Shown here piece by piece: positions 1-8,961 of a stretch of DNA of 64,000 bases (within the stretch, counting starts at the first letter, position 1; every line of letters begins with the position of its first letter). The stretch covers positions 62,001-126,000 of the forward strand of contig CBDDTF010000003.1 in assembly GCA_965233705.1 (NCBI GenBank), written 5' to 3'. Both the position numbers and the translations under genes were made by a program. Source of the DNA: Algihabitans sp965233705. Its GTDB lineage: Bacteria > Pseudomonadota > Alphaproteobacteria > Kiloniellales > DSM-21159. A model generated the notes under the pieces. That model ran no database searches. It was not told where the DNA came from and saw only the letters and a list, made by a program, of their open reading frames with translations.

Positions 1-1
1 G

Positions 2-280
2 ATGTTCAAGTTGCCAAGGCCGGCCGCGCTCGCTGCGGTCCTGCCGCTCGCGGCCTGCGTGCCGGCGGGCGGCCCCGAGCGGCTCGTCATGCCGGCGGAT
101 CCGACCGTTGCCGTCCGCTCCCCCCGCTATTCCTCGGTGACGGCGGGCGTGAAGCGCTTCGACGTCGTCGATCCGAAGGACTGGCGTGAGCTCAACCGTC
201 GGGTCGCGCCCAAGCCCGGCGCCGGCGGCATGGAGGGCATGCCGGGCATGGGCGGCAAACCCGACGCGGGAGGCCGATGA
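2..280 (+). CDS. small lipoprotein at head of copper-resistance cluster
   Basis: This encodes a 92-residue protein with a short basic N-terminus, a hydrophobic stretch and a lipobox ending LPLAAC (Cys at about residue 19), so it is predicted to be lipidated and anchored in the envelope. The C-terminus is rich in Gly and Met (GGMEGMPGMGG), which fits a periplasmic metal-binding tail, but no named family is recognised. The ATG lies one base inside the window, so an upstream start cannot be excluded. It precedes a TolC-type channel and a multicopper oxidase by about 60 bp and probably belongs to the same copper operon. Confidence 0.6.
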   Translation: MFKLPRPAALAAVLPLAACVPAGGPERLVMPADPTVAVRSPRYSSVTAGVKRFDVVDPKDWRELNRRVAPKPGAGGMEGMPGMGGKPDAGGR

Positions 281-341
281 TGACCCGTCTCTGTAACGAA
301 ACTGGTGCCCCGCCCGGACTATCGGTCATGAGGGACGCACG

Positions 342-1859
342 ATGACCGCGCCGCGACACGCCGGCACGAATGCGCGCGGGGTGGCCGAGGCCGCCCGGGC
401 ACGCCACGTGCGCACCGCCGCGAGCCTCGCCGCCATCGGGCTGGTCCTCGGCGGATGCGCGAGCTTCTCGCCGGACGCCGGCCTCGCCGTCGCCGGCGGT
501 TACGCCGCGCATGAACTGCACAAGGACATCGCGAAGGCGAACGACGAGGGCTTCGCGCCGACGGCGGACGCCCGGGTGGACCAGCTGCTGCGACGGTCAC
601 TGACCGCCGACGGCGCGGTGCAGGTCGCCCTCCTCAAGAACAAGGGGCTGCAGGCGGCGTTCAACGATCTCGGCGTGTCGGAAGCGCAGTTCGTCCAGGC
701 CACCCTGCCGCCAGCCCCGCGGTTCGCCATCACCCAGTGGGGGCTCGGCTTCAACACCGACATCGAGCGGTCCGTGGTGGGCAGCCTGCTGGAGTTGGCC
801 ACGCTTCCGGTGCGCGTCGAGATCGCGCGCGACCGGTTCCGGGCCGACCAGTACAACGCGGCCGAGCAGGTCTTGCGGCTCGGCGGAGAGGCGCGGCGAC
901 AGTTCTACCGCACCGTCGCCGCCAACCAGGCGACCGCTTTCCTGGAGCAGGCGTTGGCCGGATCCGAATCGGCCTCGACGCTGGCCAGGCAACTGGGAGA
1001 GACGGGGGCACTGAACAAGCTGGAACAGGCGCGCGAGCACGCCTTCTACAGCGAGCTCGGGGCCCAGCTCGGCAAGGCCAGGGTCCAGCAGCGGGCCGAG
1101 CGGGAGCGGCTGACCCGCCTCCTCGGCCTCTGGGGACGGGAAACCGACTTCAAGCTTCCGAGCGGCCTTCCTCCCCTGCCAGGGCGCCTGGCGAGCGGGC
1201 AGCAGATCGAGGGCGAGGCGATGCGGAAGCGCACCGACGTGCAGGTGGCCCGCTTCGAGCTGCAATCGCTGGTCGGCCAGTACGGCCTCAACCAAGCCAG
1301 CGGCTTCGTCAGCGCCTTCGATGTCGGCTCCGCCAACCAGTACACCCGGTCGAGGACCGTCGACGCCGGCGGCGGCCTGAAGACCGACAAGAGCAGCTTG
1401 AACGGCTATTCCGCCGATGTCGTCATCCCGATCTACGATTTCGGAACGACGGCCGTGCGCGGGGCGAAGGAGGCCTATCTCACCGCCGCCAACCGGCTCG
1501 CCGAACGTGCCGTCAACGCCCGCTCCGAGGTGCGCGAGGCCTACCAGCGCTATCGGGGACAGTACGACATCACCCGTCATTACCAGACGAGCGTACTGCC
1601 GCTGCGCAAGACGATCCTGGATCAGTCGCTGCTCCAGTACAGCGGCATGCTCCTGGACGTCACGACGCTCATCGTCGACGCGCGGGCCAGGATCGTCAGC
1701 AACATCCAGGCCATCGAGGCGCAGCGGGACTTCTGGATCGCGGCGACCGACCTCAAGGCCGCGACCGTCGGCGGCGGCTTCTCGGGCGGCAGCTTCGGCG
1801 GCGAACCGGCGGGCGGCAGCGGGGCGACGAGCCTGGCGGTGGCGACGCCGGGTGGCTGA
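342..1859 (+). CDS. TolC-family outer-membrane efflux lipoprotein
   Basis: The 505-residue product has an extended N-terminus followed by a hydrophobic segment and lipobox (LVLGGC, Cys about residue 39), then long helical stretches typical of outer-membrane efflux factors, with the repeat-like pattern of heptad-rich helices, YNAAEQV-type helices and a closing region around residues 350-470. TolC/CusC family proteins form the trimeric channel of tripartite pumps. No inner-membrane pump is adjacent; the next gene is a multicopper oxidase, so its partner may be the RND pump near 31-36 kb or a plasmid-borne pump. The start is preceded by a GAGGGA-like ribosome-binding site. The C-terminus ends in a Gly/Ser-rich tail. 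Family assignment is firm, substrate is inferred from context. Confidence 0.85.
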   Translation: MTAPRHAGTNARGVAEAARARHVRTAASLAAIGLVLGGCASFSPDAGLAVAGGYAAHELHKDIAKANDEGFAPTADARVDQLLRRSLTADGAVQVALLKNKGLQAAFNDLGVSEAQFVQATLPPAPRFAITQWGLGFNTDIERSVVGSLLELATLPVRVEIARDRFRADQYNAAEQVLRLGGEARRQFYRTVAANQATAFLEQALAGSESASTLARQLGETGALNKLEQAREHAFYSELGAQLGKARVQQRAERERLTRLLGLWGRETDFKLPSGLPPLPGRLASGQQIEGEAMRKRTDVQVARFELQSLVGQYGLNQASGFVSAFDVGSANQYTRSRTVDAGGGLKTDKSSLNGYSADVVIPIYDFGTTAVRGAKEAYLTAANRLAERAVNARSEVREAYQRYRGQYDITRHYQTSVLPLRKTILDQSLLQYSGMLLDVTTLIVDARARIVSNIQAIEAQRDFWIAATDLKAATVGGGFSGGSFGGEPAGGSGATSLAVATPGG

Positions 1860-1897
1860 AGCCCGCCGCGCCGATCGAGTCCATTCGGAGAGCAATC

Positions 1898-3319
1898 ATG
1901 ACCGACATCTCACGTAGGCGGATCCTCAGGACGGGCGGCCTCATCCTGGCCGGGACGTCCATGATCAGCGGGCGCGCCCAGGCCGCGGGTCTTCCCGAGG
2001 CCCCCTTGATGGACAAGGCGACCATGCAGCCGCCGCTCTATCCGACGACGGGACCTGACTACCAACCCGTGGTGACGCTGAACGGGTGGACGCTGCCGTG
2101 GCGGATGCGCGGCGACTGGAAGGAGTTCCACCTGATCGCCGAGCCGGTGGTGCGTGAGATGGCGCCCGGCATGAACGCTCGGCTCTGGGGCTACAACGGG
2201 CAGTCCCCTGGTCCGACAATCGAGGCCGTCGAGGGCGACAAGGTCCGCATCTTCGTCACCAATCGGCTCCCCGAGGCGACCGCCGTCCACTGGCACGGAC
2301 AGACGCTTCCCAACGGCATGGACGGCGTGGCGGGCCTCAACCAGCCGGGCATCCCGCCGGGTAAGACCTTCGTCTACGAGTTCATCCTGCGGCGCTCGGG
2401 CACCTTCATGTACCACCCGCACTCGGACGAGATGGTCCAGATGGCGATGGGCATGATGGGCTTCTTCATCGTCCACCCGCGCGACCCGGCCGAGCGACGG
2501 GTCGACCGCGACTTCGTTTGGCTGCTGAACGCCTACGACATCGAGGCCGGGGCGTACGTGCCCAAGGTCAACACGATGCTCGACATGAACATGTGGTGTT
2601 TCAACAGCCGCGTCTGGCCGGGCATCGATCCGGTCGTGGCGCGCCAGGGCGACAAGGTGCGCATGCGCTTCGGCAACCTGACCATGACCAACCATCCCAT
2701 CCACGTCCACGGCGTCGACTTCAAGGTGACCGGGACGGACGGCGGCTGGATCGACCAGGACCGGCAGTGGCCGGAGGTCTCCGTCGACGTCGCCGTCGGG
2801 CAGATGCGCGCCATCGAGTTCAACGCCGACAACCCGGGCGACTGGGCGATGCACTGCCACAAGTCGCACCACACCATGAACGCCATGGGGCATTCGGTCC
2901 GCACCTACATCGGCGTGAACTTGAAACAGACGGCCAAGCAGATCCGGAAGATCGCGCCGGGGTACATGCCGATGGGTTCGACCGGCGGCGGCATGATGAC
3001 CGAGATGGAGATGCCGCTTCCCGAGAACACGCTGCCGATGATGACGGGCGCGGGTCCGTTCGGGTCGGTGGAGATGGGCGGCATGTTCACCGTCCTCAAG
3101 GTCCGCCCCGGGCTCGCAGCGGGCGATTACCGGGACCCCGGCTGGTACCGGCATCCGGAGGGAACCCTGGCCTACGAATGGACCGGCGATCCGATGCCCG
3201 AGCCCAGCCGCGCGCCGGAGACCGCGAAGGGCAAGCCCGCCCGCGAGACCGACCTCCGGGTCGTCGATCCGCGGACGCGCCGGTCCGCCTCGAATTCCGG
3301 CGGCCACCAGGATCATTGA
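1898..3319 (+). CDS. Tat-exported multicopper oxidase (copper oxidase)
   Basis: The 473-residue protein starts with a twin-arginine signal (SRRRILRTGG) and carries all the copper-ligand motifs of multicopper oxidases: HWHG at about residue 131, YHPH at about 171, NHPIHVHG at about 265 and HCHKSHHTMNAMGH at about 318. It should therefore fold in the periplasm and oxidise Cu(I), lowering copper toxicity. Met-rich segments (GGGMMTEMEM and MGGMF) after the last copper site resemble the methionine-rich copper loops of CueO/CopA. It lies 38 bp after the TolC gene and is followed by two CusF-type copper chaperones. It is of the short CopA type, and no gene symbol is assigned to avoid confusion with the copA ATPase at 27,155. 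Confidence 0.9.
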   Translation: MTDISRRRILRTGGLILAGTSMISGRAQAAGLPEAPLMDKATMQPPLYPTTGPDYQPVVTLNGWTLPWRMRGDWKEFHLIAEPVVREMAPGMNARLWGYNGQSPGPTIEAVEGDKVRIFVTNRLPEATAVHWHGQTLPNGMDGVAGLNQPGIPPGKTFVYEFILRRSGTFMYHPHSDEMVQMAMGMMGFFIVHPRDPAERRVDRDFVWLLNAYDIEAGAYVPKVNTMLDMNMWCFNSRVWPGIDPVVARQGDKVRMRFGNLTMTNHPIHVHGVDFKVTGTDGGWIDQDRQWPEVSVDVAVGQMRAIEFNADNPGDWAMHCHKSHHTMNAMGHSVRTYIGVNLKQTAKQIRKIAPGYMPMGSTGGGMMTEMEMPLPENTLPMMTGAGPFGSVEMGGMFTVLKVRPGLAAGDYRDPGWYRHPEGTLAYEWTGDPMPEPSRAPETAKGKPARETDLRVVDPRTRRSASNSGGHQDH

Positions 3320-3451
3320 GCCCGCGCGAGCGGGACCACGCCACGACGGTTCGGAACGGGGCGATCCCCGTCCGGAGTCCGCCGCGTGGGTCGCCAAACC
3401 CCCTCGACGGCGACCTGCGCGGCGGTTCGACAAGCCACAAGGAGAGACACC

Positions 3452-3742
3452 ATGAACGATAAGTTTCCGCTCGCCGTCCTGTCGGCGGCCCTCCTCGCGG
3501 CCGCCACGCCCGCCTGGGCGCAATCGACGAAGGGCACGGTCACGAAGGTCGACGCGGCCGCCGGCAAGGTCACGCTCGACCATGCCGCGATCCCGAAGCT
3601 CGACATGGACGCGATGACGATGGCCTACCCGGTCAAGGATCCCGCCATGGTCAAGGACCTCAAGCCCGGGGACAAGGTCGACTTCGAGGTCGACGGGGCC
3701 GGCGGCCAATACACCGTCACCACCATCCGGAAGGCGAAATAA
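3452..3742 (+). CDS. periplasmic CusF-type copper-binding protein
   Basis: This is a 96-residue protein with a cleavable signal peptide ending AWAQ. The rest is one CusF-like domain with the diagnostic copper site: KVTLDH, then a LDMDAMTMAYPV segment holding the Met pair, then LKPGDKVDF. CusF proteins bind Cu(I) or Ag(I) in the periplasm and hand it to efflux pumps. A good AAGGAGA ribosome-binding site lies just upstream of the ATG. It follows the multicopper oxidase and precedes a larger protein that repeats the same domain, so the two are probably paralogues. Confidence 0.9.
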   Translation: MNDKFPLAVLSAALLAAATPAWAQSTKGTVTKVDAAAGKVTLDHAAIPKLDMDAMTMAYPVKDPAMVKDLKPGDKVDFEVDGAGGQYTVTTIRKAK

Positions 3743-3810
3743 GGCCCCGGACCAGCCCGTCGCGCGGCGATGCGGCAACGCGACGGCCTTCGAGCGTGGA
3801 GAGACGACAC

Positions 3811-4512
3811 ATGCGACGCCCCCTTCTTTCCGCCGCGCTCGCGGCGGCGATCCTTGCCCCGTTCGCCGGCGGGGCCTCGGCCCAACCCGCGAAGGGTGCC
3901 CCGGCGGCCCTCGAACGGGCGCGTGACGTCATGGCGAACCGTTTCCGGGACACGAAGCTGACCGGCGACCCGGACCGTGATTTCGCCGAGATGCTCATCG
4001 CGAGTTACGAGGAGACGCTCTTCCTCGCCAAGACGCAGCTGGATTACGGGGGCGACCGCCAGTTGCGCGAGGTCGCCCAGAAGATCCAGGACGAACAGCA
4101 GTTGAGGATCGACGCCCTCAAGCAATGGCAGGTCCGCAGCCGCGAGCCGGGATATCGGCAGCAGCCGAACCAGACGCCTTCCGGCGAGGGACCTCTGGAC
4201 CGTCAGGCTCAGGCGGCCCCGGCGCGGAGCCAGCCCGCATCGCCGCCTGCGGGCGAGAAGGCGGCCCCCCCGGCGCCACCGTCCAACGCACCGTTGGTCG
4301 CCGCGACCGTGCGGAAGGTCGACGATGCCACGGGCAAGGTGACCCTCGACCACGAGACCATCCCGAACATCGGCATGGACGCGATGACGATGGCCTACAA
4401 GGTCCAGGACCCCGCCATGCTCAAGGGCCTCAAGCCCGGGGAGAAGGTGCGGTTCTCCGCCGACCGCGTGAACGGCTCCATCGCCGTCACGCGGATCCAG
4501 AAGGCGCGATGA
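3811..4512 (+). CDS. DUF305-like helical domain fused to a CusF domain
   Basis: The 233-residue exported protein (signal peptide ending GGASAQ) has two parts. Residues about 45-110 match the DUF305 pattern: DF-x-x-M followed by L-x-LAK, then dxxLRxxAQ-I-x-x-x-Q-x-xI-x-x-x-x-xW. The usual HH pair of DUF305 is replaced by SYEE. After a Pro/Ala-rich linker, residues about 160-233 form a CusF domain (KVTLDHETIP, MDAMTMAY, LKPGEKVRF). Both families are metal-associated, so this looks like a two-module copper chaperone. The chosen ATG has a GGAGAG site at good distance; an in-frame ATG 15 bp upstream overlaps that site. The stop overlaps the next start (ATGA). Confidence 0.85.
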   Translation: MRRPLLSAALAAAILAPFAGGASAQPAKGAPAALERARDVMANRFRDTKLTGDPDRDFAEMLIASYEETLFLAKTQLDYGGDRQLREVAQKIQDEQQLRIDALKQWQVRSREPGYRQQPNQTPSGEGPLDRQAQAAPARSQPASPPAGEKAAPPAPPSNAPLVAATVRKVDDATGKVTLDHETIPNIGMDAMTMAYKVQDPAMLKGLKPGEKVRFSADRVNGSIAVTRIQKAR

Positions 4513-5249
4513 CCCGCCCCCGGGCGGCGGGAAGGAGGGCCGCACCGACGGCGGTCCTTGGCCTGGCGGTGCTAGCCGGCATCGCATATCCCGCGGCGGC
4601 CGGGGACGACCCCGTTCCCCCGGGGGGCGACGGGAAGCTCCCGCCGACAAGGCCGGCCGCCGGCCATCCTCGGACCGCTGACATGGCGGCAGCCTATTCG
4701 GGCCTCATCGTGCGGGAGGCGTCCGGTCGGGGTCTCCCGCCGGCCGTCGCGGACGCCGTCGCATTCGTGGAGAGCGGCTACGACGCGCGCGCAGTCGGCG
4801 GCCTCGGCGAGCTCGGCCTGATGCAGGTCCTGCCGTCGACCGCCGCGATGCTCGGCCATCGCGGCCCCGCGGAGGAACTCCTCGATCCGGGCATCAACGT
4901 CCGCTTCGGCGTCGCCTATCTCGCCGGGGCGTGGAAGCTCGCCCAGGGCGATCTCTGCCGCACCCTGATGAAGTACCGGGCGGGCCACGGTGCGCTGACC
5001 ATGACGGCGCGCTCGGTCGAATACTGCCGGCGGGCGCGCGAGCGCCTTGCGGCGACCGGCTCGCCGCTCGCCGGCGCCGCCTTGCCGCAGGTCGCGCCTC
5101 CTCGCGCCGGGACCACCATGGTCGGACGCCGCCCCCGGGATACGGAGCGCCCTGCCGTAGAGATGCGGTCGGGCCGCCTCTGGGCCGAGCACGTGGCCCG
5201 CGTGCGCGCGGCGGAGGCCAGGGTCGACCGCATCATGGGCGGCGGCTGA
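4509..5249 (+). CDS. lytic transglycosylase (SLT domain)
   Basis: The 246-residue product has a signal peptide (LGLAVLAGIAYPAAAG) and a soluble lytic transglycosylase domain at about residues 60-165. The sequence shows the catalytic glutamate in AFVESGYD, the conserved GLGELGLMQVLPSTA segment, LLDPGINVRFGVAYL and a YRAGHG motif in place of the usual YNAG. Such enzymes cleave peptidoglycan and often make room for envelope-spanning pumps or conjugation machines. Its start overlaps the preceding stop by 4 bp, so it is translationally coupled to the copper chaperone gene, an unusual partner. The C-terminal 70 residues are basic and unassigned. Confidence 0.85.
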   Translation: MTRPRAAGRRAAPTAVLGLAVLAGIAYPAAAGDDPVPPGGDGKLPPTRPAAGHPRTADMAAAYSGLIVREASGRGLPPAVADAVAFVESGYDARAVGGLGELGLMQVLPSTAAMLGHRGPAEELLDPGINVRFGVAYLAGAWKLAQGDLCRTLMKYRAGHGALTMTARSVEYCRRARERLAATGSPLAGAALPQVAPPRAGTTMVGRRPRDTERPAVEMRSGRLWAEHVARVRAAEARVDRIMGGG

Positions 5250-5397
5250 TGCACGGCCGGCGCGACCTCACGAGGCCACCGATCCTCGACCGCCTCGAAT
5301 CCGACGCGGGGGATCCCGTTCGGGTCGAGGGTCTCGCGCGGACATGTTCGGACGAATGCGCATCCGGCCTTGAGGGCCGTCCTGGCGGGTGGCGGCC

Positions 5398-6270
5398 ATG
5401 ACGGCGCACCCGCTCGCGCTCCGGGGCGCCGACACCTATCTCGCCGCGGTCGACGGCGCCGCCCCCGGCCTCGTCGAGGCGCTCTATCTCGTCGGGTCCG
5501 CGGCGCTGGACGATTTCCGGCCCGGCCTGAGCGACCTCGATTTCGTCGCCGTGATGGCCCCGCGTGCAGGGGACGGACACCTGACATCGCTCGCCGAGGT
5601 GCATGCGCGCCTCGACGAGAACGAGGGCGTTCCCACGCTCGACGGGCTCTACGCCACCTGGGACGAGCTCCGGGCCGGGCCGCTCGCGCGGACGGCGGGT
5701 CCTTGCGTGGAACGCGGACGCTTCGTGAGGTCCGGACGTCGGTCGCGGGATCCGATGACCTGGTGCGTCATGCGGGACGCCGCCGTGACGGTCCGGGGTC
5801 CGCTCTGCGCAGGCACCGGCGCGTGGCGGGACCCGGGCGGTCTCGACCGCTGGCTCGCAGCCAGCGTCGACCGGCATTGGCGGCCGTGGCTGTCGCAGGC
5901 GCTTTCGGCCCTGCACCGAGGCGAGCCTTCCCTGCTCGACGACGACGACGTGGAAGGTGTCGTCCTCGGCCTTTGCAGGCTGCATTACGCCCTCGCCACC
6001 GGGCAGGTGCCGTCCAAGAGCGGCGCCGGGCTTTACGGCCTGATCGCCTTCCCGGCCCGGTGGCGCCCGCTCGTCGACGAGGCGCTCCGCATCCGTCGGG
6101 AGCCCGGTGCCACGCCGCGGTATCCGGACGCCCGGCGCCGTCGGGACGACGTGCTGGCTTTCGCCGGCTTCGCGTTGGCCGACGCCGACGCCCTCGAGGC
6201 CGACGCGCGCGCGCGACGGCGACGGAACCACCCCACCGGCACGCCCGTGGAGCCCGACGATGGGCCTTAG
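5398..6270 (+). CDS. nucleotidyltransferase, aminoglycoside-adenylyltransferase-like
   Basis: The roughly 290-residue protein shows the nucleotidyltransferase fold signature near residue 35: a VGSAALDDF segment followed by SDLDFVAV, that is GS-x(n)-D-x-D. The C-terminal half contains a helical segment of the DUF4111 type found in ANT(3'')-like adenylyltransferases (YALATGQVPSKSGAGLYGL, RWRPLVDEALRIR). It could adenylylate an aminoglycoside or another small molecule; resistance is not proven by sequence. A GTG three codons upstream (5389) is an alternative start. It overlaps the next gene by 11 bp, suggesting a two-gene unit with an acetyltransferase. Confidence 0.75.
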   Translation: MTAHPLALRGADTYLAAVDGAAPGLVEALYLVGSAALDDFRPGLSDLDFVAVMAPRAGDGHLTSLAEVHARLDENEGVPTLDGLYATWDELRAGPLARTAGPCVERGRFVRSGRRSRDPMTWCVMRDAAVTVRGPLCAGTGAWRDPGGLDRWLAASVDRHWRPWLSQALSALHRGEPSLLDDDDVEGVVLGLCRLHYALATGQVPSKSGAGLYGLIAFPARWRPLVDEALRIRREPGATPRYPDARRRRDDVLAFAGFALADADALEADARARRRRNHPTGTPVEPDDGP

Positions 6271-7000
6271 GGCAAACGACGGTATCCCTCGCGGACCGTA
6301 TCGCGACGCGCCGACGAATGCACGCGTTCCAACCGCCCTCGACAGGGTCTGGCGCAGGCTGGGCGAGGGTCCCTACGGTCGCCGGGTCTCGATCGGCTTG
6401 GGGCGGGACGTCACCGTCCCTTTCGCGACGCCGGAGGCGAGGTTCCCGGTCCTGCTGCGCGATTGCCGTCCCGACGATCTGGCGGCGCTGTTCCCGCGCG
6501 GTTGCGACGCGACCGCCGAACGCGAGCGGGCTGACGTCCTATGGAGGTTCGGCAAGGTCGAGAGCGGCGAGCAACCCAGCCGATGCTTCGTCGCCGTCGA
6601 CGCCCGGACGGACCGCCCCTGCCACATCCAGTGGCTGACGGAGGCCGGCTGCGGGGCGAGGATACGGCGGGCGGCGGGGTTCCCGGCGTTGGAGGCGGAC
6701 GAGGCCATGCTCGAAAACGCCTACACGCCCGTCGGATGCCGCGGTCTCGGCGTCATGACCGCCGCCGTCGGGCTGATCGCGGATCTGGCCGCCTCCCTGG
6801 GAAAGCGCCGCGTCGTCGCGTTCATCGACGAGGACAACGTCCCCTCGCTGAGGGGGGCGGAACGCGCCGGGCTCTCAAGGTGGTCCGTCCGCACGAGGAC
6901 GCGGTACGGCTTCGGCGTCGTGCGGATTTCGCGGTTCCGCCGGTTGCCCCCCATCCCCGGACGACGGGAGCCCGGACACCCCGAGGGGGGCTTCCACTGA
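6260..7000 (+). CDS. GNAT-family N-acetyltransferase
   Basis: This 246-residue protein has a divergent N-terminal half (a RDCRPDDLAALF segment) and a C-terminal acetyl-CoA-binding GNAT core. The core includes YTPVGCRGLGVMTAAVG, equivalent to the Q/RxxGxG/A motif, and FIDEDNVPSLRGAERAG, the usual N-x-x-S-x-x-x-x-x-x-x-G motif after beta-4. The acceptor substrate is unknown. It overlaps the preceding nucleotidyltransferase gene, so the two small-molecule-modifying enzymes are likely cotranscribed. The C-terminal tail is Pro/Arg rich and unassigned. Confidence 0.75.
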   Translation: MGLRANDGIPRGPYRDAPTNARVPTALDRVWRRLGEGPYGRRVSIGLGRDVTVPFATPEARFPVLLRDCRPDDLAALFPRGCDATAERERADVLWRFGKVESGEQPSRCFVAVDARTDRPCHIQWLTEAGCGARIRRAAGFPALEADEAMLENAYTPVGCRGLGVMTAAVGLIADLAASLGKRRVVAFIDEDNVPSLRGAERAGLSRWSVRTRTRYGFGVVRISRFRRLPPIPGRREPGHPEGGFH

Positions 7001-7150
7001 CGCATGCTCGTCGGCGGCGGATCCCGGCGAGCGGATCTCGACGGGTCTCGGGCCGCCCGCCTTCCCGTCCGCCGCCATGCGCCGCGCGGGCCCGGTTCCG
7101 TCGTCCCCCCGGTAGGCTCGGCCGGGGGACGGCCCAAAGCACGGTCACCC

Positions 7151-8476
7151 ATGGACGCGATCCCGATCCTTCACGCACTCTTCCATCGGCTCGCGGGCAT
7201 CGACTACCCGTTCGGCCATTGGTGGATCGACCTGGCGGCCGCCCTCGCGCTCGTCCTCGGGCCGGCCTGGGCCGCCTGGATGGCCGGCCGTCTCGCGGTC
7301 CGGTGGACGGGCCCGTTGCGGTCGCGCGGGCACATCCCGCCAAGCCCGCCGCCGCATGGAACCGGCGCGCCGACGCGACCGGACCGGCGCCGTCCCGCGG
7401 TGCGGGGCACCCTGGAGCGTTTCGTCCTGGGCGCGACGCTCCGGTCCCAGGTACGCCTCGCGGCGGTTTCGGTCCTCACGCTGCCGATGGCGTAGCTCCT
7501 ACTGGAGATACCCAAGCACATCATCAACCACGCGCTCTCCGACCCGGGCGGACGCGGCGTGCCGGGCATGGTCATCCCCGGGCTCGACGTGGGCCGGACG
7601 GGCCTGCTCTTCGCCCTCTGCGGAGGCTACCTCGGCGTCCTCTCGCTGAACGGGCTGATCAAGTACGCTGCGAGCCGCATCCGCGGTCGCGTGAACGAAC
7701 GCATCGTGCGCCGGCTGCGCCTGTCCATCGTGCGTCGGGCACGCGGCGAGATCTCGGAGGAGCGGCGTGCCACGTTCGCCGCGGTGGCCATCCAGGAGGT
7801 GGAGGCCATCGGTTACTTCGGGGGCGGCCTCGTCGCCGTGCCCATCGTCCAGGGCGGCGTGTTCGTGACCAGCGTCGTGTTCCTGCTCCTCCAGAACCCG
7901 GCTTTGGCCGCGGCGGCGCTCGTCATGCTGCCGCTGCAGCTGACGGTTCTGCCACGGCTGCAACGACGGCTGAACGCCAAGGTCCGCCGGCGCGTCCACG
8001 CGACGCGCGCGCTCGGCGGCCTGTTGGCGGGCGCCGGACGGGGACGGCCGTCCGGCGCGGGCGGGGTCGTCGACCGGGACACGGCGAAACGGGAGCCGCT
8101 CGTCCGCCAGATGCGTCAAGCCGAGGAACTGGAGGGGATGCGCGTCGAGATCAGCGACCTCAAGGGCCGGTTGAAGGGACTGTACAACTACAGCTCGAAC
8201 CTGACGCCGTTCTTCCTGTTCCTGGCCGGCGGCTACCTCGTCGTGCAGGGGCGGCTGTCGCTCGGCGCCCTCGTCGCCGCCCTCACCGCCTACAAGGAGA
8301 TCGCGCCGGCCTTGCGCGAGTTGTTCGATTTCGCCCAGGCTTGGTCCGATGCACGGGCGCGGTTCGAGGAGGTCTCGAAGGTGCTCGGATTCCCGGACGC
8401 CGTCGAACCCGGGTGCCGCCCAGGCATGGCCGAGCCGGCTCCGGACACCTCCTGGACCCGGGCCGCGGAGGCGTGA
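7151..8476 (+). pseudogene. ABC exporter transmembrane domain with in-frame amber stop, no ATPase domain
   Basis: Codons from the ATG at 7151 encode an N-terminal segment that stops at TAG 7493-7495 (codon 115), then the same frame continues as a typical type-1 ABC exporter membrane domain. That continuation includes LLLEIPKHIINHAL, GLIKYAASRIRGRVNERIVRRLRLSIVRRARGE, coupling-helix-like sequence and ALVAALTAYKEIAPALRELFDF. TAG could have arisen from TAC (Tyr) by one change. The reading frame ends after EVSKVLGF plus a short tail, so the nucleotide-binding domain normally found after this region is absent. It is probably a decayed exporter; readthrough or a separate ATPase partner is possible but not supported here. 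Confidence 0.6.
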
Positions 8477-8499
8477 CGCCCGGCAGGGACGACGGTGTC

Positions 8500-8886
8500 T
8501 CAGCCGAGTTCGAACGCGGCGAGGATGGGACACGGGCCCGTGTCGGTGGCGGCGCAGGCGCGGGCGAGGCGTCGGAGGGCGTCCCGCGCAGCGCACAACG
8601 CGTCGATCCTGGCGTCGAGGGCGTCCACGCGTGCCTCGGCGAGCGCGAGGGCGCGGCTGCGGTCCTCACCCGCATCGAGCGACAGAAGCTCGCCCACCTG
8701 TTCCAGGGTGAAGCCCGCGGCCTGCGCAGCGCGGATGAAGCGGAGCCTCCGGAGGTCCTCCGGGCCGTAGCGCCGGACGCCCCGGGCCTGCGACGGCATC
8801 GGGAGGAGCTGGCGGCGCTGATAGAAGTGCACCGTCTCCACTCCGACCCCGCCCGCCCGGGCGAAGGCGGCAATCGTCGCGTTCAT
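8500..8886 (-). CDS. MerR-family (CueR-like) metal regulator
   Basis: The 128-residue protein has an N-terminal winged HTH of MerR type (VGVETVHFYQRRQLL, RRYGPEDLRRLRFIRAAQAAGFTLEQVGELL), a dimerisation helix, and a C-terminal metal loop with two cysteines spaced CX7C (ACAATDTGPCPIL). CX7C is the spacing of the monovalent-metal loop of CueR; mercury MerR uses CX8C. It should repress and activate a promoter with a 19-bp spacer, and such a promoter with a perfect palindrome lies immediately upstream (8890-8920), shared with the divergent glutaredoxin-MauE gene. Confidence 0.85.
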   Translation of the reverse strand: MNATIAAFARAGGVGVETVHFYQRRQLLPMPSQARGVRRYGPEDLRRLRFIRAAQAAGFTLEQVGELLSLDAGEDRSRALALAEARVDALDARIDALCAARDALRRLARACAATDTGPCPILAAFELG

Positions 8887-8889
8887 CGG

Positions 8890-8920
8890 TTGACTCCGTA
8901 CCATGGTACGGAGGTTACGA
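8890..8920 (+). promoter_or_regulatory. MerR-type promoter/operator
   Basis: A -35 hexamer TTGACT (8890-8895) and a weak -10 TTACGA (8915-8920) are separated by 19 bp, the over-long spacer used by MerR activators. Between them lies a perfect 20-bp palindrome, CTCCGTACCA followed by its complement, at 8894-8913. It drives the gene at 8962 and sits 4 bp before the regulator's start. Confidence 0.8.
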
Positions 8921-8961
8921 CATTGCCGGATACGGGACCATCCCGCCCAAGGAACCGAGTC

